This document shows positions 20,573-31,134 of a stretch of 64,000 bases of DNA, in pieces. The position numbers and the translations under genes were made by a program. Source of the DNA: Shewanella hafniensis (GTDB lineage: Bacteria > Pseudomonadota > Gammaproteobacteria > Enterobacterales > Shewanellaceae); the NCBI RefSeq assembly GCF_019655335.1, contig NZ_BPFD01000003.1, forward strand, positions 62,001-126,000, in the 5' to 3' direction. The notes below the pieces were generated by a model. That model did not search any database. It was not told where the DNA came from and was given only the letters and a program-made list of their open reading frames with translations. Position 1 is the first letter of the stretch, and each line of letters opens with the position of its first letter.

Positions 20573-23053
20573 ATGTCAGTAGTGGCGCTATCACCTAAGG
20601 TTGGAGCGCCATCCTCTTCATTTTCGGCACATGATAAGACGCTAAGCACTGATTTAAGCCAAAGTCACAGTCAAAGCAAGACTCACGCTAATAGCACTTA
20701 TCAAGGAGTCAGCACTCAAGCAGGCTCCGCAAAACTTGAAGCGAGTGGTGCCTATGAACCACATTTAACTGGAACCTCAACCGCTCCGGTTAAAGCTGCG
20801 GCTATTGCTCCATTAGTAACTTACGTTTCTCAATCTTTCCACTCATCACCGAATGTATCTTTTAATGCAAGTTCTTCGGCTGCTAGTTCATTGCAATCGA
20901 GCGCTCAAACATTTTCTGCAATGCCTGCAGCTATATCATCAACGCCTTTATTCAGCGATACAAATACCGCGACACCCATAAGTTCAAATGTCGCAGGTAT
21001 TGATGCTTTAAAAGCGCCGCTTGCAATTGCGGATGTTACGCCTGTACTACCACCAGCGTTCAATGGCGCAAGTCAAGCACTAAAGGCCAATCCTTTTGCT
21101 GAATCAAGGCCGCAGATTACTCTTCCTGAAGCCAATGCTCCTCAAACAAATGTTGCTCAAGTCAATGGGTTAAAAGATCGGGCAAGTTTGCATGCTGATG
21201 CCAGTTTTAGCTTGTTAACGGGGCCAAGGTCCATTTCTGGTATGCGTGGGAGACAAATTGCTACACCTGTGTCGACTCCAGCATTGTCATCAATCACGAG
21301 TACTATAGGAACTAGCCTTGGAGCAAACGCCTTATCTACAACAAGTCCGAGTCTTAGTGTCACGAGCAGTATTGCCGCTGATATTTTTACGCCTACGAGT
21401 TCTTCAATTGGCACGAGTAGCACAGATCTTCCCGCTTTTAATCCATCGAGTACGGGCAGTGTTTCTCCAATAACGCCTGATTTAGCCGCAGTGTTTGGGC
21501 CACAAACTGTCTTTACTGGAGCTGCGTTAGTTGACTCCTCCACGTCTTTAGATAATAGCTCTGTAAATAACAGTTCTGGAAATTCTGGAAATTCTGGAAA
21601 TATAAGTAGTAGTAATAGTTCAGCAGCGAGTACAGTGACTGTTGAGCAGTCAAACGCTGCAAAAGCAGTAGATCAATCCGCTCGCAATGAAGTGGCTCAA
21701 CCGACAGTGTTGGAACAATTTACTCAGGTTTTCGGTGACGCTAAGGCTCAAGTCAGTCAGGTAGAAGATCCTGCTATAGCGTCTAACCCCGATGATCGCC
21801 AGCAAGCCTTAGCCGCTGTTTTTGCTAAAAATGATAATCAGCTTGAAAAGCAAGCACAGGAAGAAGCGTCGCAGAAACAGCAAGCTGTGGCAGCAGAACA
21901 AGCAAAGCAACAACAGTCACAAGCGCAATCACAGGCACAGCAATCTCAGGAACAAGAGACACAAGCCCAAGAAAAAGCGCAGGCACAGCAGCAACAACAG
22001 CTTGATTCACTTAAAGCCAGAGATTCTGAGGTTAAAGCCCATGAACATGCCCATGCCACGGTCGGCGGGCAATACGCTCAGAGTCCGAGTTTTAAGTATG
22101 AGAAGGGTGCCGATGGCCAACGTTATGCCACCGATGGTGAAGTGCAGATTGATGTTTCTGCTGTCGGAGGCGATCCACTCGCAACGATAAACAAAATGAA
22201 ACAAGTGTACGCGGCGGCAATGGCTCCGGTTGATCCTTCTTCTGCGGATATTCGCGTTGCCGCTGAAGCCTTGCAAAAAATGAATGAAGCTAAAGTGATG
22301 CTGGCAGAGGAGCGACAACAACAAATTGTTGACTTGCAAACGACTCAAACATTAATAGACGCAGATGCACAAATCAAAGAGTTGCCATCGTTAGAAAAAC
22401 ATACACCTGTAGTGACGGGAGACGTTGATGAGTCAGGTAATATTGCTCAGCCCCAAAGTGTCGTCTCAACACCAGTCTCAGATGCAGTCGACAAGCTCAT
22501 TCAAAGGATTGAAGCGCAGACGGCCAAAACTGCTGCGACGACTGACACAAGTTCTGGTATTAGTTCGGAAACTCAGTCTAATACCTCGAGTACTAGCGGC
22601 TCAGTCAATACGTCAACGACAGTGGAAACCATTGAGCCGCCGACTGCAACCTTAGCATTTGGAGAAGCATCAAGTACTGTGAATTTAGCTACCCGTTTTA
22701 TTCCAAGACCCGATAGCACTGCAAGTCGTTATTATGCAGCGGTTGCACAAGCCAGTATTGGGCCTTCAGTCCGCGTTGACGTAACGCCGCAAGCCGATAT
22801 GCAGCCTTCTAATCTCGCCCCTGTAAATGAGCTGTCTAATCATGCGCAATCCGCTACTGTTCTGCCAATTCTGGCCGCAAAAGATACCAGCAAGATAAAC
22901 GCGCCGCCATCAAGTTTCAGTGCAAGTGAAAATCGAAGTGCGTCACTGCAGAGTGTGTCAAGTGCTGAAGATAATGCATCGCAAGGAGCAGGATTGATCC
23001 AGCCGCAATACTTGGGCAAGCACCCAGCGCGCTATGTTGATTTTAGTGTGTAA
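20573..23053 (+). CDS. SprA-related putative metalloprotease (CJM1_0395-type family)
   Basis: An 826-residue protein with about 350 Ser/Thr/Ala/Asn-rich low-complexity residues at the N-terminus, a Gln/Ala/Glu-rich predicted coiled coil (about residues 420-485) and the SprA-related core. In the core, ARDSEVKAHEHAHATVGG contains the HExxH-like motif HEHAH, followed by SPSFKYEKGADGQRYATDGE, DVSAVGGDP and a helix ending AAMAPVDPSSADIRVAAEAL. The C-terminal region is again low-complexity. Family proteins are annotated as putative metalloproteases, without proven activity. No clear signal peptide. A (GNS) repeat occurs near residues 337-346. Confidence 0.75.
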   Translation: MSVVALSPKVGAPSSSFSAHDKTLSTDLSQSHSQSKTHANSTYQGVSTQAGSAKLEASGAYEPHLTGTSTAPVKAAAIAPLVTYVSQSFHSSPNVSFNASSSAASSLQSSAQTFSAMPAAISSTPLFSDTNTATPISSNVAGIDALKAPLAIADVTPVLPPAFNGASQALKANPFAESRPQITLPEANAPQTNVAQVNGLKDRASLHADASFSLLTGPRSISGMRGRQIATPVSTPALSSITSTIGTSLGANALSTTSPSLSVTSSIAADIFTPTSSSIGTSSTDLPAFNPSSTGSVSPITPDLAAVFGPQTVFTGAALVDSSTSLDNSSVNNSSGNSGNSGNISSSNSSAASTVTVEQSNAAKAVDQSARNEVAQPTVLEQFTQVFGDAKAQVSQVEDPAIASNPDDRQQALAAVFAKNDNQLEKQAQEEASQKQQAVAAEQAKQQQSQAQSQAQQSQEQETQAQEKAQAQQQQQLDSLKARDSEVKAHEHAHATVGGQYAQSPSFKYEKGADGQRYATDGEVQIDVSAVGGDPLATINKMKQVYAAAMAPVDPSSADIRVAAEALQKMNEAKVMLAEERQQQIVDLQTTQTLIDADAQIKELPSLEKHTPVVTGDVDESGNIAQPQSVVSTPVSDAVDKLIQRIEAQTAKTAATTDTSSGISSETQSNTSSTSGSVNTSTTVETIEPPTATLAFGEASSTVNLATRFIPRPDSTASRYYAAVAQASIGPSVRVDVTPQADMQPSNLAPVNELSNHAQSATVLPILAAKDTSKINAPPSSFSASENRSASLQSVSSAEDNASQGAGLIQPQYLGKHPARYVDFSV

Positions 23054-23093
23054 GTTTAAGCTTTAACAATTCCCATGATTTGGTTTCATGCTA

Positions 23094-24002
23094 TTAGTTG
23101 CTGTTCGTCGGTTCAATTCCATGTTGTTGTAAAATCAAAGAGGCAAGCAGTTTGGATGCTGGTCCTTGTTGATCCCTATTGGGGATCACTAGGCTCAACA
23201 TGATGCGGCGTTTTTGACTGCCATCAAGATGTAAACGCACTAACTTGCCGGAAGCTAATTCCTCTTGGACTAAGAAAGAGGGGACCCAACAGAAGCCAAT
23301 ACCTTGGTTAAGAATGACTTTTGCCTCGTGGAAGTTAGAGACTGTCCAGCGCTGCTCAGCTTTGAGCCAGCCGATATCAATATTGGATTGCACGCCAGTA
23401 TCTTTGATCACTAACTGTAAATACTGTGCCAGTAGTTTATCGTCTTCAATTGTGCCTAAGTCTGCGAGTGGGTGACTTGGATGACAGACGAGGAAGAGTT
23501 CTTGTTCACATAAGGGTTCGGATAAATACCCTTTAGGCGGTACCCCTGCACAGATTGCAATATCGACTTTACCCTGCAGAATGAGCTCTTGGGTGCCAGT
23601 GATCACAGAATCCAGCATGATGATGCGTGTGCCACGGCTGTGGGGTAGAAATGCATTGAGGGCACACACTAAACTTTCCATCGGATAGATAATTTCGCGG
23701 GCAAGCGTGAGTGTAGGTTCCCACCCTTGTTCGAGGTTACTCGCGAGCTGTTCTAACTCATTGACGGCTTGGGTGACATGCCGTGAGCGGCGCAGCAGTA
23801 CTTCGCCTTGCTGGGTGAGATAGGCTTTACGGCCTTTGACTTCGAGTAGTTCTATACCTAACTGATGCTGTAATTTGGCAACGGCATGGTTAAGTGACGA
23901 TTGACTCTTGTTGAGTCTTTCGGCCGCTTGGGCATAGCCGCCATAATCGACCACAGCTTGCAAAATACGCCATTGTTCTAAGGTAGATTTAGCTCGAGTC
24001 AT
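23094..24002 (-). CDS. LysR-family transcriptional regulator
   Basis: A 302-residue regulator with an N-terminal winged HTH (LQAVVDYGGYAQAAERLNKSQSSLNHAVAKLQHQLG in sections, residues 13-48) and a periplasmic-binding-like effector domain (about 90-295). The effector domain segments KVDIAICAGVPPKGYLSEPL and HPSHPLADL are typical. It is transcribed alone on the minus strand. No divergent target gene adjoins it, so its regulon is unknown. Confidence 0.85.
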   Translation of the reverse strand: MTRAKSTLEQWRILQAVVDYGGYAQAAERLNKSQSSLNHAVAKLQHQLGIELLEVKGRKAYLTQQGEVLLRRSRHVTQAVNELEQLASNLEQGWEPTLTLAREIIYPMESLVCALNAFLPHSRGTRIIMLDSVITGTQELILQGKVDIAICAGVPPKGYLSEPLCEQELFLVCHPSHPLADLGTIEDDKLLAQYLQLVIKDTGVQSNIDIGWLKAEQRWTVSNFHEAKVILNQGIGFCWVPSFLVQEELASGKLVRLHLDGSQKRRIMLSLVIPNRDQQGPASKLLASLILQQHGIEPTNSN

Positions 24003-24205
24003 TATAATCTCAAAAAAACGATAGATTGAGGCTTATAGTGGCCACTTCTTACGACTTTTTCAATTAAATATCATAGAGTCAGTCATTCTCACGACATACT
24101 GCTAGCTATGTCGCGCTAAGTGATTGAGGGGATAGAGAGGCAAATCATGACGATTTGCTGTGTTTGCGCCCGACCGAGTCACAAACACATCCTAAGTATT
24201 AACAC

Positions 24206-26065
24206 TTAAAACGCACAAGATCCTGTGGACTCGAAAGCTTGATTGCCAGAATTACTAGCATGTTCCGAATCGCTATCTGAGAGTCTTTGGATCAGCGAAG
24301 CGCTATCAACGGGCGCACCAATGATGGCACTCAATTGTTCACTTAGGTTTAAAGCGTCTTCATTGATGACTAACAAATTGAATAATTGAAGTTTGTCTTG
24401 GCAGCTTAATGTGGCTTGATCAATCAGCTTCGCTAACGATGCTTGCCAGAGTGATTGGTAGTAGAGTGGCCCTTCGTTGGCGATAGCATTAAAGCTGTAG
24501 GGATAATCCTTGGTTTGCGGCCAATCTTGGCCAAAGCTGGCATTAAACTCTGCACCGATATCAGGATAGACTTGTGAATTTGCGTCTTGGTAAAAGTTAA
24601 CTGCAACCTTAGCTCGAAAAACTTTGAGCTGTTTCGAATAAGCTTTAGCTAATGTTTCACGCTCGTGTAAATAATCTTGTTCAAACTGCGGAAAGAGTTG
24701 ATGGCGCAGCACTTCAGCTAACCAGAGACTCGCTACAAAATAGCTATCCTGACTCTGCCCCATGGCATTGTTGAGGTAGAAATGGCTCGCTTTAGCAAGG
24801 GACGCCACTGCTTCTGCGATGGATTCGGTTAACTGTTCAATGTCTTTGTAGTTACTCAGCTGCGGCTTAAGATCCAACGCCTGTTGTCCAAATTGCTGGC
24901 CGAGTACACTTTGGCGCAATGTCTGCTGTTGACTACTTTGCTGTGGATTTTGGTTGTACGCCACATAGATTTCACCCAGCAATCTTTGCTGGTGGTAGAC
25001 CCTGACAATATGCGGCCGATTAGGAGCGGTTGGTGTTTTCTCGGCGTTGGCGGTTGCTATGGTCTCAAACTGTAAACCAAACACTTGCAGATAAGTAAAG
25101 CTGCGACTCAAGAGGTCTGAGGTCTGCCATGTGGGGCCTTTGGCTGATGCTTGTTGTGACAGTGTACGTCCAATATCCCAGGGAGCCACTTGCAAATCTT
25201 GGGTTTGGCTATCAAGAAAGGCTTTGACTAAGGTAGGGGACGATAACTGCTGCGAACTAAGCGCTAAGGCGCTGTAATCGGTAAAGCCTGCAGCAGTGGC
25301 GGCTTGTTGGCGCTGCTCAGCAATTCGCTGTAATGCCGTTTGATTGGTTTCACTGGCTCTGGCTTGGTAGGCCTGCCATACATTTTGGCGACATACGGCG
25401 TTTTCTTGCGCTAGTAAGTAACTGGCGATAGTGCCAGAAAAGTCGCTCTGCTTTGAACTGTCGGGCTTCGGCTCATCACTTCTATCACCTTTTTTATGCA
25501 GATGATGTTGTTGCTGAGTCGCTTCGGGTTGGCATTGGCTGTCATTGAAGGCAAGACTAAATTGTTGACTGCCTAACCCTTGGCCTATGCTGGCTTGTGC
25601 AGTATGTAATTTCGCTTTCTCCTCGGCGCGCCAATGTTGTTGTAGCAATTGTTTAAGCTGTTGGCTCAGTAGTATTTGTTCTGCATTACCTTGGGCTAAG
25701 GCGTAAGCCAGTTGGCTAAATTCTGTTTGGCTGAGAAGTTGCGACAGGGTGTCGGCGAGGTGTAGCTGGCATTGCAGTAGACCCTCGCGTTCCTCACTTG
25801 GTAAGTTAAACCCACGGTAATAGTTGAGTCTATCGTTAATATTATTGAGTCCTATCGTCTGTTGCTCAAAAATAAGCGCCTGCTGAGCCAAGGTTAATTG
25901 TGCTGTTGTTAAGCGTGCGTTGGCGAAGGCAGATGCAAGCTCAATGTTTGGCAAACGCAGACATTGCTCCACTAAGAGGGGGACAGGACTTGGCGCCGCG
26001 TAGGCGGCATTTGTAGCATAAAGGCTCAAGCCAAGCAGGCTAACCAGTAAAGTGGGTTTTAACAT
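24206..26065 (-). CDS. Secreted M3-peptidase-like protein lacking the zinc motif
   Basis: A 619-residue protein with a signal peptide (cut after YAA, about residue 23). Several segments follow the M3 oligopeptidase pattern: CRQNVWQAYQARASETNQTALQRI in pieces, AATAAGFTDYSALALS, and VFGLQFETI followed by RVYHQQRLLGEIYVAY, which matches the M3 strand before the active site. Where M3 enzymes have HEFGHALH, this protein reads TESIAEAVASL, so the zinc-binding histidines are missing. It is likely a non-catalytic pseudopeptidase of the periplasm. The assignment rests on pattern similarity and is moderate. Two Cys pairs near the ends may form disulphides. Confidence 0.55.
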   Translation of the reverse strand: MLKPTLLVSLLGLSLYATNAAYAAPSPVPLLVEQCLRLPNIELASAFANARLTTAQLTLAQQALIFEQQTIGLNNINDRLNYYRGFNLPSEEREGLLQCQLHLADTLSQLLSQTEFSQLAYALAQGNAEQILLSQQLKQLLQQHWRAEEKAKLHTAQASIGQGLGSQQFSLAFNDSQCQPEATQQQHHLHKKGDRSDEPKPDSSKQSDFSGTIASYLLAQENAVCRQNVWQAYQARASETNQTALQRIAEQRQQAATAAGFTDYSALALSSQQLSSPTLVKAFLDSQTQDLQVAPWDIGRTLSQQASAKGPTWQTSDLLSRSFTYLQVFGLQFETIATANAEKTPTAPNRPHIVRVYHQQRLLGEIYVAYNQNPQQSSQQQTLRQSVLGQQFGQQALDLKPQLSNYKDIEQLTESIAEAVASLAKASHFYLNNAMGQSQDSYFVASLWLAEVLRHQLFPQFEQDYLHERETLAKAYSKQLKVFRAKVAVNFYQDANSQVYPDIGAEFNASFGQDWPQTKDYPYSFNAIANEGPLYYQSLWQASLAKLIDQATLSCQDKLQLFNLLVINEDALNLSEQLSAIIGAPVDSASLIQRLSDSDSEHASNSGNQAFESTGSCAF

Positions 26066-26359
26066 GGGTTATGTGTTCTGCATTTGTGATGGAATGAGTT
26101 AACTTTGGCTTAGTATCTAATTGAGCTAGCTTCAAGTCATTGTTATGCATGAAACCCTGTTCCGTTATCGATGTCAACGGTAAGGGTGAGAGTCGCAAAT
26201 GTATTGCTATTCAGGAAGGAGTCACAATGAGCGGCTGAACACTTCTATATTCCAGATAAACGAGAGGAATAGTGATCTTTCGGCAATTGATATCAGCCAT
26301 TACCCACTCGAACATTGAGGACGCTATGGCTGATATTTGCTGGCTTCAGACTGAAAAGG

Positions 26360-27352
26360 TCAGGTTAAATCTTGATTAGGTTGATTTTTCACTGCGATAA
26401 TCGTGGCACGTTTGGGCGCAGGATAACCTTCAACTGTTTTGGTGATATCGTTAGGATCTAAGTATTCAACCAGTGACTCGTTGGGCATCCAGTCTGTACG
26501 GCGTTGCTCAGCAAGGGCGGTGACATCGGTATCGACACAACGTATGTCGGTAAAATCACACTTCTTTAACCAGAGCATGAGCGCGGCAACTGACGGAATG
26601 AACCATACATTATTCATTTTGCCATATCTATCCTGAGGCACGAGTACGGCGTTTTCGTCGCCATCTATCACTAACGTTTCTAACACTAGCTCACCACCGG
26701 TGCGCAACTGATCACGCAGTTGTAGCAAGTGATCGATAGGAGAGCGTCTGTGATACAAAACGCCCATGGAAAAAACGGTGTCGAATGCATCGAGCGGTGG
26801 CAACTCTTCAATGCCAAGGGGCAACAAGTGCACGGGATGATGTGTACCCGCTAACCGTTTTACCGCTTCAAACTGACATAAAAACAACGGTGAAGGATCG
26901 ATACCGACGACACGTTTGGCACCTGAGCCCAACATGCGCCACATGTGATAACCACTGCCGCAACCGACATCGAGCACAGTACGGTTTTTCAGCGGTGAAA
27001 TATGTTGCTTTACGCGATCCCATTTCCAGTCACTGCGCCATTCGGTATCGATATGGATACCGTGAATGTGGAAGGGGCCTTTACGCCATGGCATAAATAG
27101 GCGCAGTAGGTTTTCTAACTTCTCTTTTTCGCCTGGGCTCAGTTGCTCGCCACTACCGACGGTCACGCTATCGATAAAATCCACTTGGTCGGGAGCAGGA
27201 TAGTGCAGCTTGTTGAGCACTTTTTCCCACTTTGGCAAGTTGCCGTGTTTATGTTCCCGTTGCCACTTACCTAAAATGCTCGGCAGGGTTTCGAGCCAAT
27301 GCTGTAGATTTGAATCGGCGATTTGTTGGTAAAACGAGCTAAAGCTGATCAC
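26360..27352 (-). CDS. cmoB: tRNA U34 carboxymethyltransferase CmoB
   Basis: A 330-residue enzyme that transfers the carboxymethyl group of Cx-SAM to 5-hydroxyuridine 34 of tRNAs, giving cmo5U. Diagnostic stretches are [36 protein letters not shown] in parts, [17 protein letters not shown] (SAM motif), [30 protein letters not shown] and MNNVWFIPS. The length matches E. coli (323). It overlaps cmoA by 4 bp, as in a coupled operon. Confidence 0.95.
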   Translation of the reverse strand: MISFSSFYQQIADSNLQHWLETLPSILGKWQREHKHGNLPKWEKVLNKLHYPAPDQVDFIDSVTVGSGEQLSPGEKEKLENLLRLFMPWRKGPFHIHGIHIDTEWRSDWKWDRVKQHISPLKNRTVLDVGCGSGYHMWRMLGSGAKRVVGIDPSPLFLCQFEAVKRLAGTHHPVHLLPLGIEELPPLDAFDTVFSMGVLYHRRSPIDHLLQLRDQLRTGGELVLETLVIDGDENAVLVPQDRYGKMNNVWFIPSVAALMLWLKKCDFTDIRCVDTDVTALAEQRRTDWMPNESLVEYLDPNDITKTVEGYPAPKRATIIAVKNQPNQDLT

Positions 27353-28080
27353 TTGATGGCCACCATAGAAGCAAAATTAAAGCATTGGAACCAGAGACTA
27401 AAGTGACTGAAGCCTTGGCTGGTTAGGCGTTGTTGATGCGTGGTTAAGGTGTCAGGCTTCATGACATTTTCCAGCGCACTGCGTTTTTGGCTGATCTCGA
27501 GTTCGCTGTAGCCATTAGCGCGTTTAAAGTCTAAATGTTGCTCTTCCAATAGGGTTTGGATCGGGGCATCTTCGAAGCGAATTTTTTCTGACAGCACTAA
27601 TATCCCACCGGGGTTTAGGCCCTGATAAATCTTGGCTATCAGGGTTTCTCTGTCTTCTGGCGGTAAAAATTGCAAGGTGAAATTGAGTACCACCAGTGAG
27701 GCATTTTGAATATCGATATCGCGAATATCACCGCAAATCAGATCGACGTCAGTATCGCTAACATAGGCATTCAGGTTTTCTTGGCAGCGGGCAACCATAG
27801 ATTCACTGTTATCCACGGCGATAATGCGACATTGGCGACCTTGGATTTGGCGACGAATACTTAAGGTCGCGGCACCGAGTGAGCAACCCAAATCGTAAAT
27901 TTGAGTATTTGGCATGACGAAACGATCTGCAAAATCGCCTATGGTATTGATAATTTGCGTATATCCAGGCACAGAGCGGCGGATCATGTCACTGAAGACG
28001 CCTGCTACACGGTTATCAAACTGGAAATCGCTAATATGCTCGCTCGCTTGAGCGTAGATAGTGTCTTGAGAAACGTTCAT
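27349..28080 (-). CDS. cmoA: Carboxy-SAM synthase CmoA
   Basis: A 243-residue enzyme that converts SAM and prephenate to carboxy-SAM, the donor for CmoB. The segments [34 protein letters not shown] and [15 protein letters not shown] are diagnostic. The ATG at 28080 (MNVSQDTIY) aligns with the E. coli start; a TTG at 28104 gives an unneeded 8-residue extension. It is the first gene of cmoAB and its stop overlaps the cmoB start. Confidence 0.95.
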   Translation of the reverse strand: MNVSQDTIYAQASEHISDFQFDNRVAGVFSDMIRRSVPGYTQIINTIGDFADRFVMPNTQIYDLGCSLGAATLSIRRQIQGRQCRIIAVDNSESMVARCQENLNAYVSDTDVDLICGDIRDIDIQNASLVVLNFTLQFLPPEDRETLIAKIYQGLNPGGILVLSEKIRFEDAPIQTLLEEQHLDFKRANGYSELEISQKRSALENVMKPDTLTTHQQRLTSQGFSHFSLWFQCFNFASMVAIK

Positions 28081-28230
28081 CTGTGATTTTTCATGGGAAT
28101 TCAACTCGGCATTTTAACGAATCCCATTGATTAGCAGCAAGTCTCATACTGGTAATTTGCGATAAATTTTTGTCTAATACGCCATAGATAACAAAATCGT
28201 TACATGTACATCAAGTACTAAGGGCTCAAC

Positions 28231-31041
28231 TTGAAGTTTGTGATCCACTTAATTGTGATCTTGTGCAGCTGTTTTTTGAGCATAACAGGGCAGGCAAGCC
28301 CATTGCCCGATGAGCCATTAATCCTCGTTATGGGTGAAGATAGTTTTCCCTATCAATATGTCGACAACGATGGTGAACCGACCGGACTACTGGTCGATTT
28401 ATGGAAAGAATGGGCGAAACAAAGCCATACCCAAGTGATTTTTGTGGCGCGCCACTGGCACGAGTCCCTTGACCAACTGCGGCAAGGTAAGGCGCAAGTG
28501 CATATCGGCATGGGGAAAACCACTGAGCGTGAGCAAGAGTTCGACTTTGCTGTGCCCATCGCCGATGTGGGGACTTTTTTGTATTTGCATAAATCCCTGC
28601 AGGGTAAAAAGTCCATTAAAGAACTGATCCCCTTTCAAATTGGTGTGGTATCGGCTTCGTCTCACGAAGCGGAATTGCACCGTATCGAACCTCAGCTTGT
28701 GTTTAAACGCTACGAAAGTCGTGAGAAATTACTCGCTGGGGTCGCCGCTGGCGAGATTATGGTGTTTGCGGGCTTAGAAGGTTATTTGAAAGATCCCGCT
28801 TCATCCCAAGAGATTGCCGCGAATTATCCCAATACGGCGCGTATCCAAATTAAGGCGATGCAATTTGTTCCTGCGGTCAAAAAAGGCAATCTTGATTTGG
28901 TCGATAGGATCAATAAAGGTTTCACCGCGCTCGATGCACACTTTATCCAGCAAACGGAGCGACGATGGCTTGGTTATCAACGTCAACAAGCTGGGATTGT
29001 TATTTCCATGCAACTGGGCGTCGAGCCTTTTGTGGACTTAGGTGTTGATGGCTTACCCCATGGCTTGTATGTAGATATGTGGCAGCTTTGGTCTGAGAAA
29101 ACCGGTATCGCCGTTGATTATATTTCTGGCGATATGAACTCCAGCGTGGATGATGTTCGCCGTGGTCTTGCCGATGCCCATATTGGTTATCCTGAGAGCG
29201 AGGATGTCAAAACGGGGCTTAGTCGGGCTTGGCATTTATATACGGTTAAGAGTCGACTCTTTCTCTATCAGCAACAGTTAACCGATTTAGACAGCTTAAA
29301 AGGCAAACGTATCGGGGTGGTGCCGACGGCGCCTTATCTCGTAGAGTTACGTAAAGCCTTACCCCAAGTGGCATTGCGCTATTACGACAATATGGATGCT
29401 ATGGTCGCGGGCGCGAGATCGGGTGAGATTGTCGGCTTTGTGGCTTCGGGTGCATGGACATCCCATTATTTGCTGCTCAATAAAGGCTGGTCTGACTTTA
29501 GTCAGTATCCCGAACTCGAATTTAGCACCAACATCTATGTGTTGACCCGCAGTGATGATCCGGGCCTGACGCAGCGGATTGCTAATGGCTTTAATAATAT
29601 TAGCAATCAAGAATTTGCCGATATTGAAAATAAATGGATGCTCAATCCAAAAGATCATGTTTTTATCCAAGCTGAGCGCCATGTCAGTTTAAGTCCCGCT
29701 GAGCAGGCCTATGTGGAAAGTGTCGGCGAACTCAAAGTCGGTTATCTAAAGCAGTGGCCACCGATGGAATTTATGGATGAACAGGGTGAGTTTGCGGGGA
29801 TCAACAGCGATATCGTCAAATTACTCAAGGAACAGCTCAAACTTAAGCTCACGCCCGTTGGCTTTGATGATTGGCATTCGTTAATCGAGGCGTTGCAAAA
29901 GGGCGAGGTGAGTTTAGCTGGCAGTGTCGCCCAAACGGCGGAGCGCCAGCAGCGTTTAGCGTTTAGTGAGGCTTATTGGCCATCGCCGTGGGCCTTAGTG
30001 TCGCAGCTAGAACAAGTCTCGGTATTCAATATTGCCCAGCTCGCAGGGCAAAGAGTGGCTGTGGTCGAAGGCTATCATTTGGTGGCACAATTGATGAGTC
30101 TGGAACCTTCACTCAAGTTAGTGATAGTGCCAAACACGCAGGCGGGATTGGCGACGGTGACGAATGGCAATGCGGATGTGTTTATCGATAAAGTAGTGAC
30201 GTTGGCTTCTGAGCTTAAAACCAGCCACTATCCGACACTGAAAATGTCGCTGCTGAGCGATCTTGCCGATCAACATAGCCATATTGGTGTTTATCCTCAG
30301 TTTGCGCCGCTGGTGCCGCTGATTAACAAAGCCTTGGCTTTGGTTGATGCTCAACATCAACAAAAAATATATACGCGCTGGGTATCATTTACAGTGGCGA
30401 CAGAAAGCGCTAACTATCTGCAATGGCTGCGTTATATCGTATTTGGCGTAATAGTCTTATGCTCAGTGATGGTGGCGGTGTTGTTCGTGAATCGCCGCTT
30501 AAATCGTGAGATCACCCAGCGATTAGTTGCTGAAAAACGTTTGCAGCATGTGGCGAACCACGATGCTTTGACTCAGTTACCGAACCGCGCCTTACTCGAT
30601 GACAGATTAGCGCAAGCTTTGCTGTCCCATCAGCGCGAGCAAGCACACTTTTCCTTGCTATTCATCGATTTGGATGGCTTTAAACAGATTAATGATCAAC
30701 ATGGTCACCCGATTGGCGATGAATTGCTGGTACAAGTTGCCCAAAAGTTAACCAAGGTTATCCGTGGCTCAGATACCGTGGCGCGATTTGGCGGCGATGA
30801 GTTTGTTATCCTGTTAAATCGTGTGCAAGATCTCGATGCAGCAACCCAAGTTGCTGATAATATTCTACAGGCACTGTCGAGCCCTTTGCTTATTCAAGGC
30901 GTCAGTGTCAGCATAGCGGTTAGTATTGGCGTGGTGATTTATCCCCGCGATGGTGATACCGCAATAGGTTTATTGAAAAAAGCCGATCAGCTGATGTACC
31001 AAGCAAAAAGTTGCGGCGGGCGTTGTTATCGCTCAGCTTGA
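28231..31041 (+). CDS. Diguanylate cyclase with three periplasmic SBP_bac_3 sensor domains
   Basis: A 936-residue inner-membrane enzyme. After a signal peptide (cut near GQA, residue 22) come three extracellular-solute-binding family 3 modules in tandem: about 28-245 (LVMGEDSFPYQYVDNDGEPTG), 250-475 (GVEPFVDLGVDGLPHGLYVD) and 500-720 (KVGYLKQWPPMEFMDEQGEF). One membrane helix (about 735-755) joins them to a GGDEF domain. The active motif GGDEF is intact at 854-858, and RGSD five residues earlier is a product-inhibition I-site. It should make c-di-GMP in response to small ligands such as amino acids. The TTG start has AGGG 7 bp upstream. Confidence 0.9.
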   Translation: MKFVIHLIVILCSCFLSITGQASPLPDEPLILVMGEDSFPYQYVDNDGEPTGLLVDLWKEWAKQSHTQVIFVARHWHESLDQLRQGKAQVHIGMGKTTEREQEFDFAVPIADVGTFLYLHKSLQGKKSIKELIPFQIGVVSASSHEAELHRIEPQLVFKRYESREKLLAGVAAGEIMVFAGLEGYLKDPASSQEIAANYPNTARIQIKAMQFVPAVKKGNLDLVDRINKGFTALDAHFIQQTERRWLGYQRQQAGIVISMQLGVEPFVDLGVDGLPHGLYVDMWQLWSEKTGIAVDYISGDMNSSVDDVRRGLADAHIGYPESEDVKTGLSRAWHLYTVKSRLFLYQQQLTDLDSLKGKRIGVVPTAPYLVELRKALPQVALRYYDNMDAMVAGARSGEIVGFVASGAWTSHYLLLNKGWSDFSQYPELEFSTNIYVLTRSDDPGLTQRIANGFNNISNQEFADIENKWMLNPKDHVFIQAERHVSLSPAEQAYVESVGELKVGYLKQWPPMEFMDEQGEFAGINSDIVKLLKEQLKLKLTPVGFDDWHSLIEALQKGEVSLAGSVAQTAERQQRLAFSEAYWPSPWALVSQLEQVSVFNIAQLAGQRVAVVEGYHLVAQLMSLEPSLKLVIVPNTQAGLATVTNGNADVFIDKVVTLASELKTSHYPTLKMSLLSDLADQHSHIGVYPQFAPLVPLINKALALVDAQHQQKIYTRWVSFTVATESANYLQWLRYIVFGVIVLCSVMVAVLFVNRRLNREITQRLVAEKRLQHVANHDALTQLPNRALLDDRLAQALLSHQREQAHFSLLFIDLDGFKQINDQHGHPIGDELLVQVAQKLTKVIRGSDTVARFGGDEFVILLNRVQDLDAATQVADNILQALSSPLLIQGVSVSIAVSIGVVIYPRDGDTAIGLLKKADQLMYQAKSCGGRCYRSA

Positions 31042-31107
31042 TGTTTTTTTGAACGCTCATGCTCAGATAGTGCGTTCGCCTCTAGTCAAGGGCGTAAAAC
31101 TGTTTGA

Positions 31108-31132
31108 TACTTCACCGCCTAAGTGTGAAGTA
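31108..31132. promoter_or_regulatory. Inverted repeat before the aspS promoter
   Basis: TACTTCAC and GTGAAGTA form a perfect 8-bp inverted repeat with a 9-bp spacer. It ends 2 bp before the aspS -35 hexamer, a position suited to a regulator. Confidence 0.35.
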
Positions 31133-31134
31133 CT

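Noticed and set aside
21825..22348. Long alternative-frame ORFs in the SprA-like gene
   Set aside because: They are by-products of the Gln/Ala-rich repetitive coding sequence.
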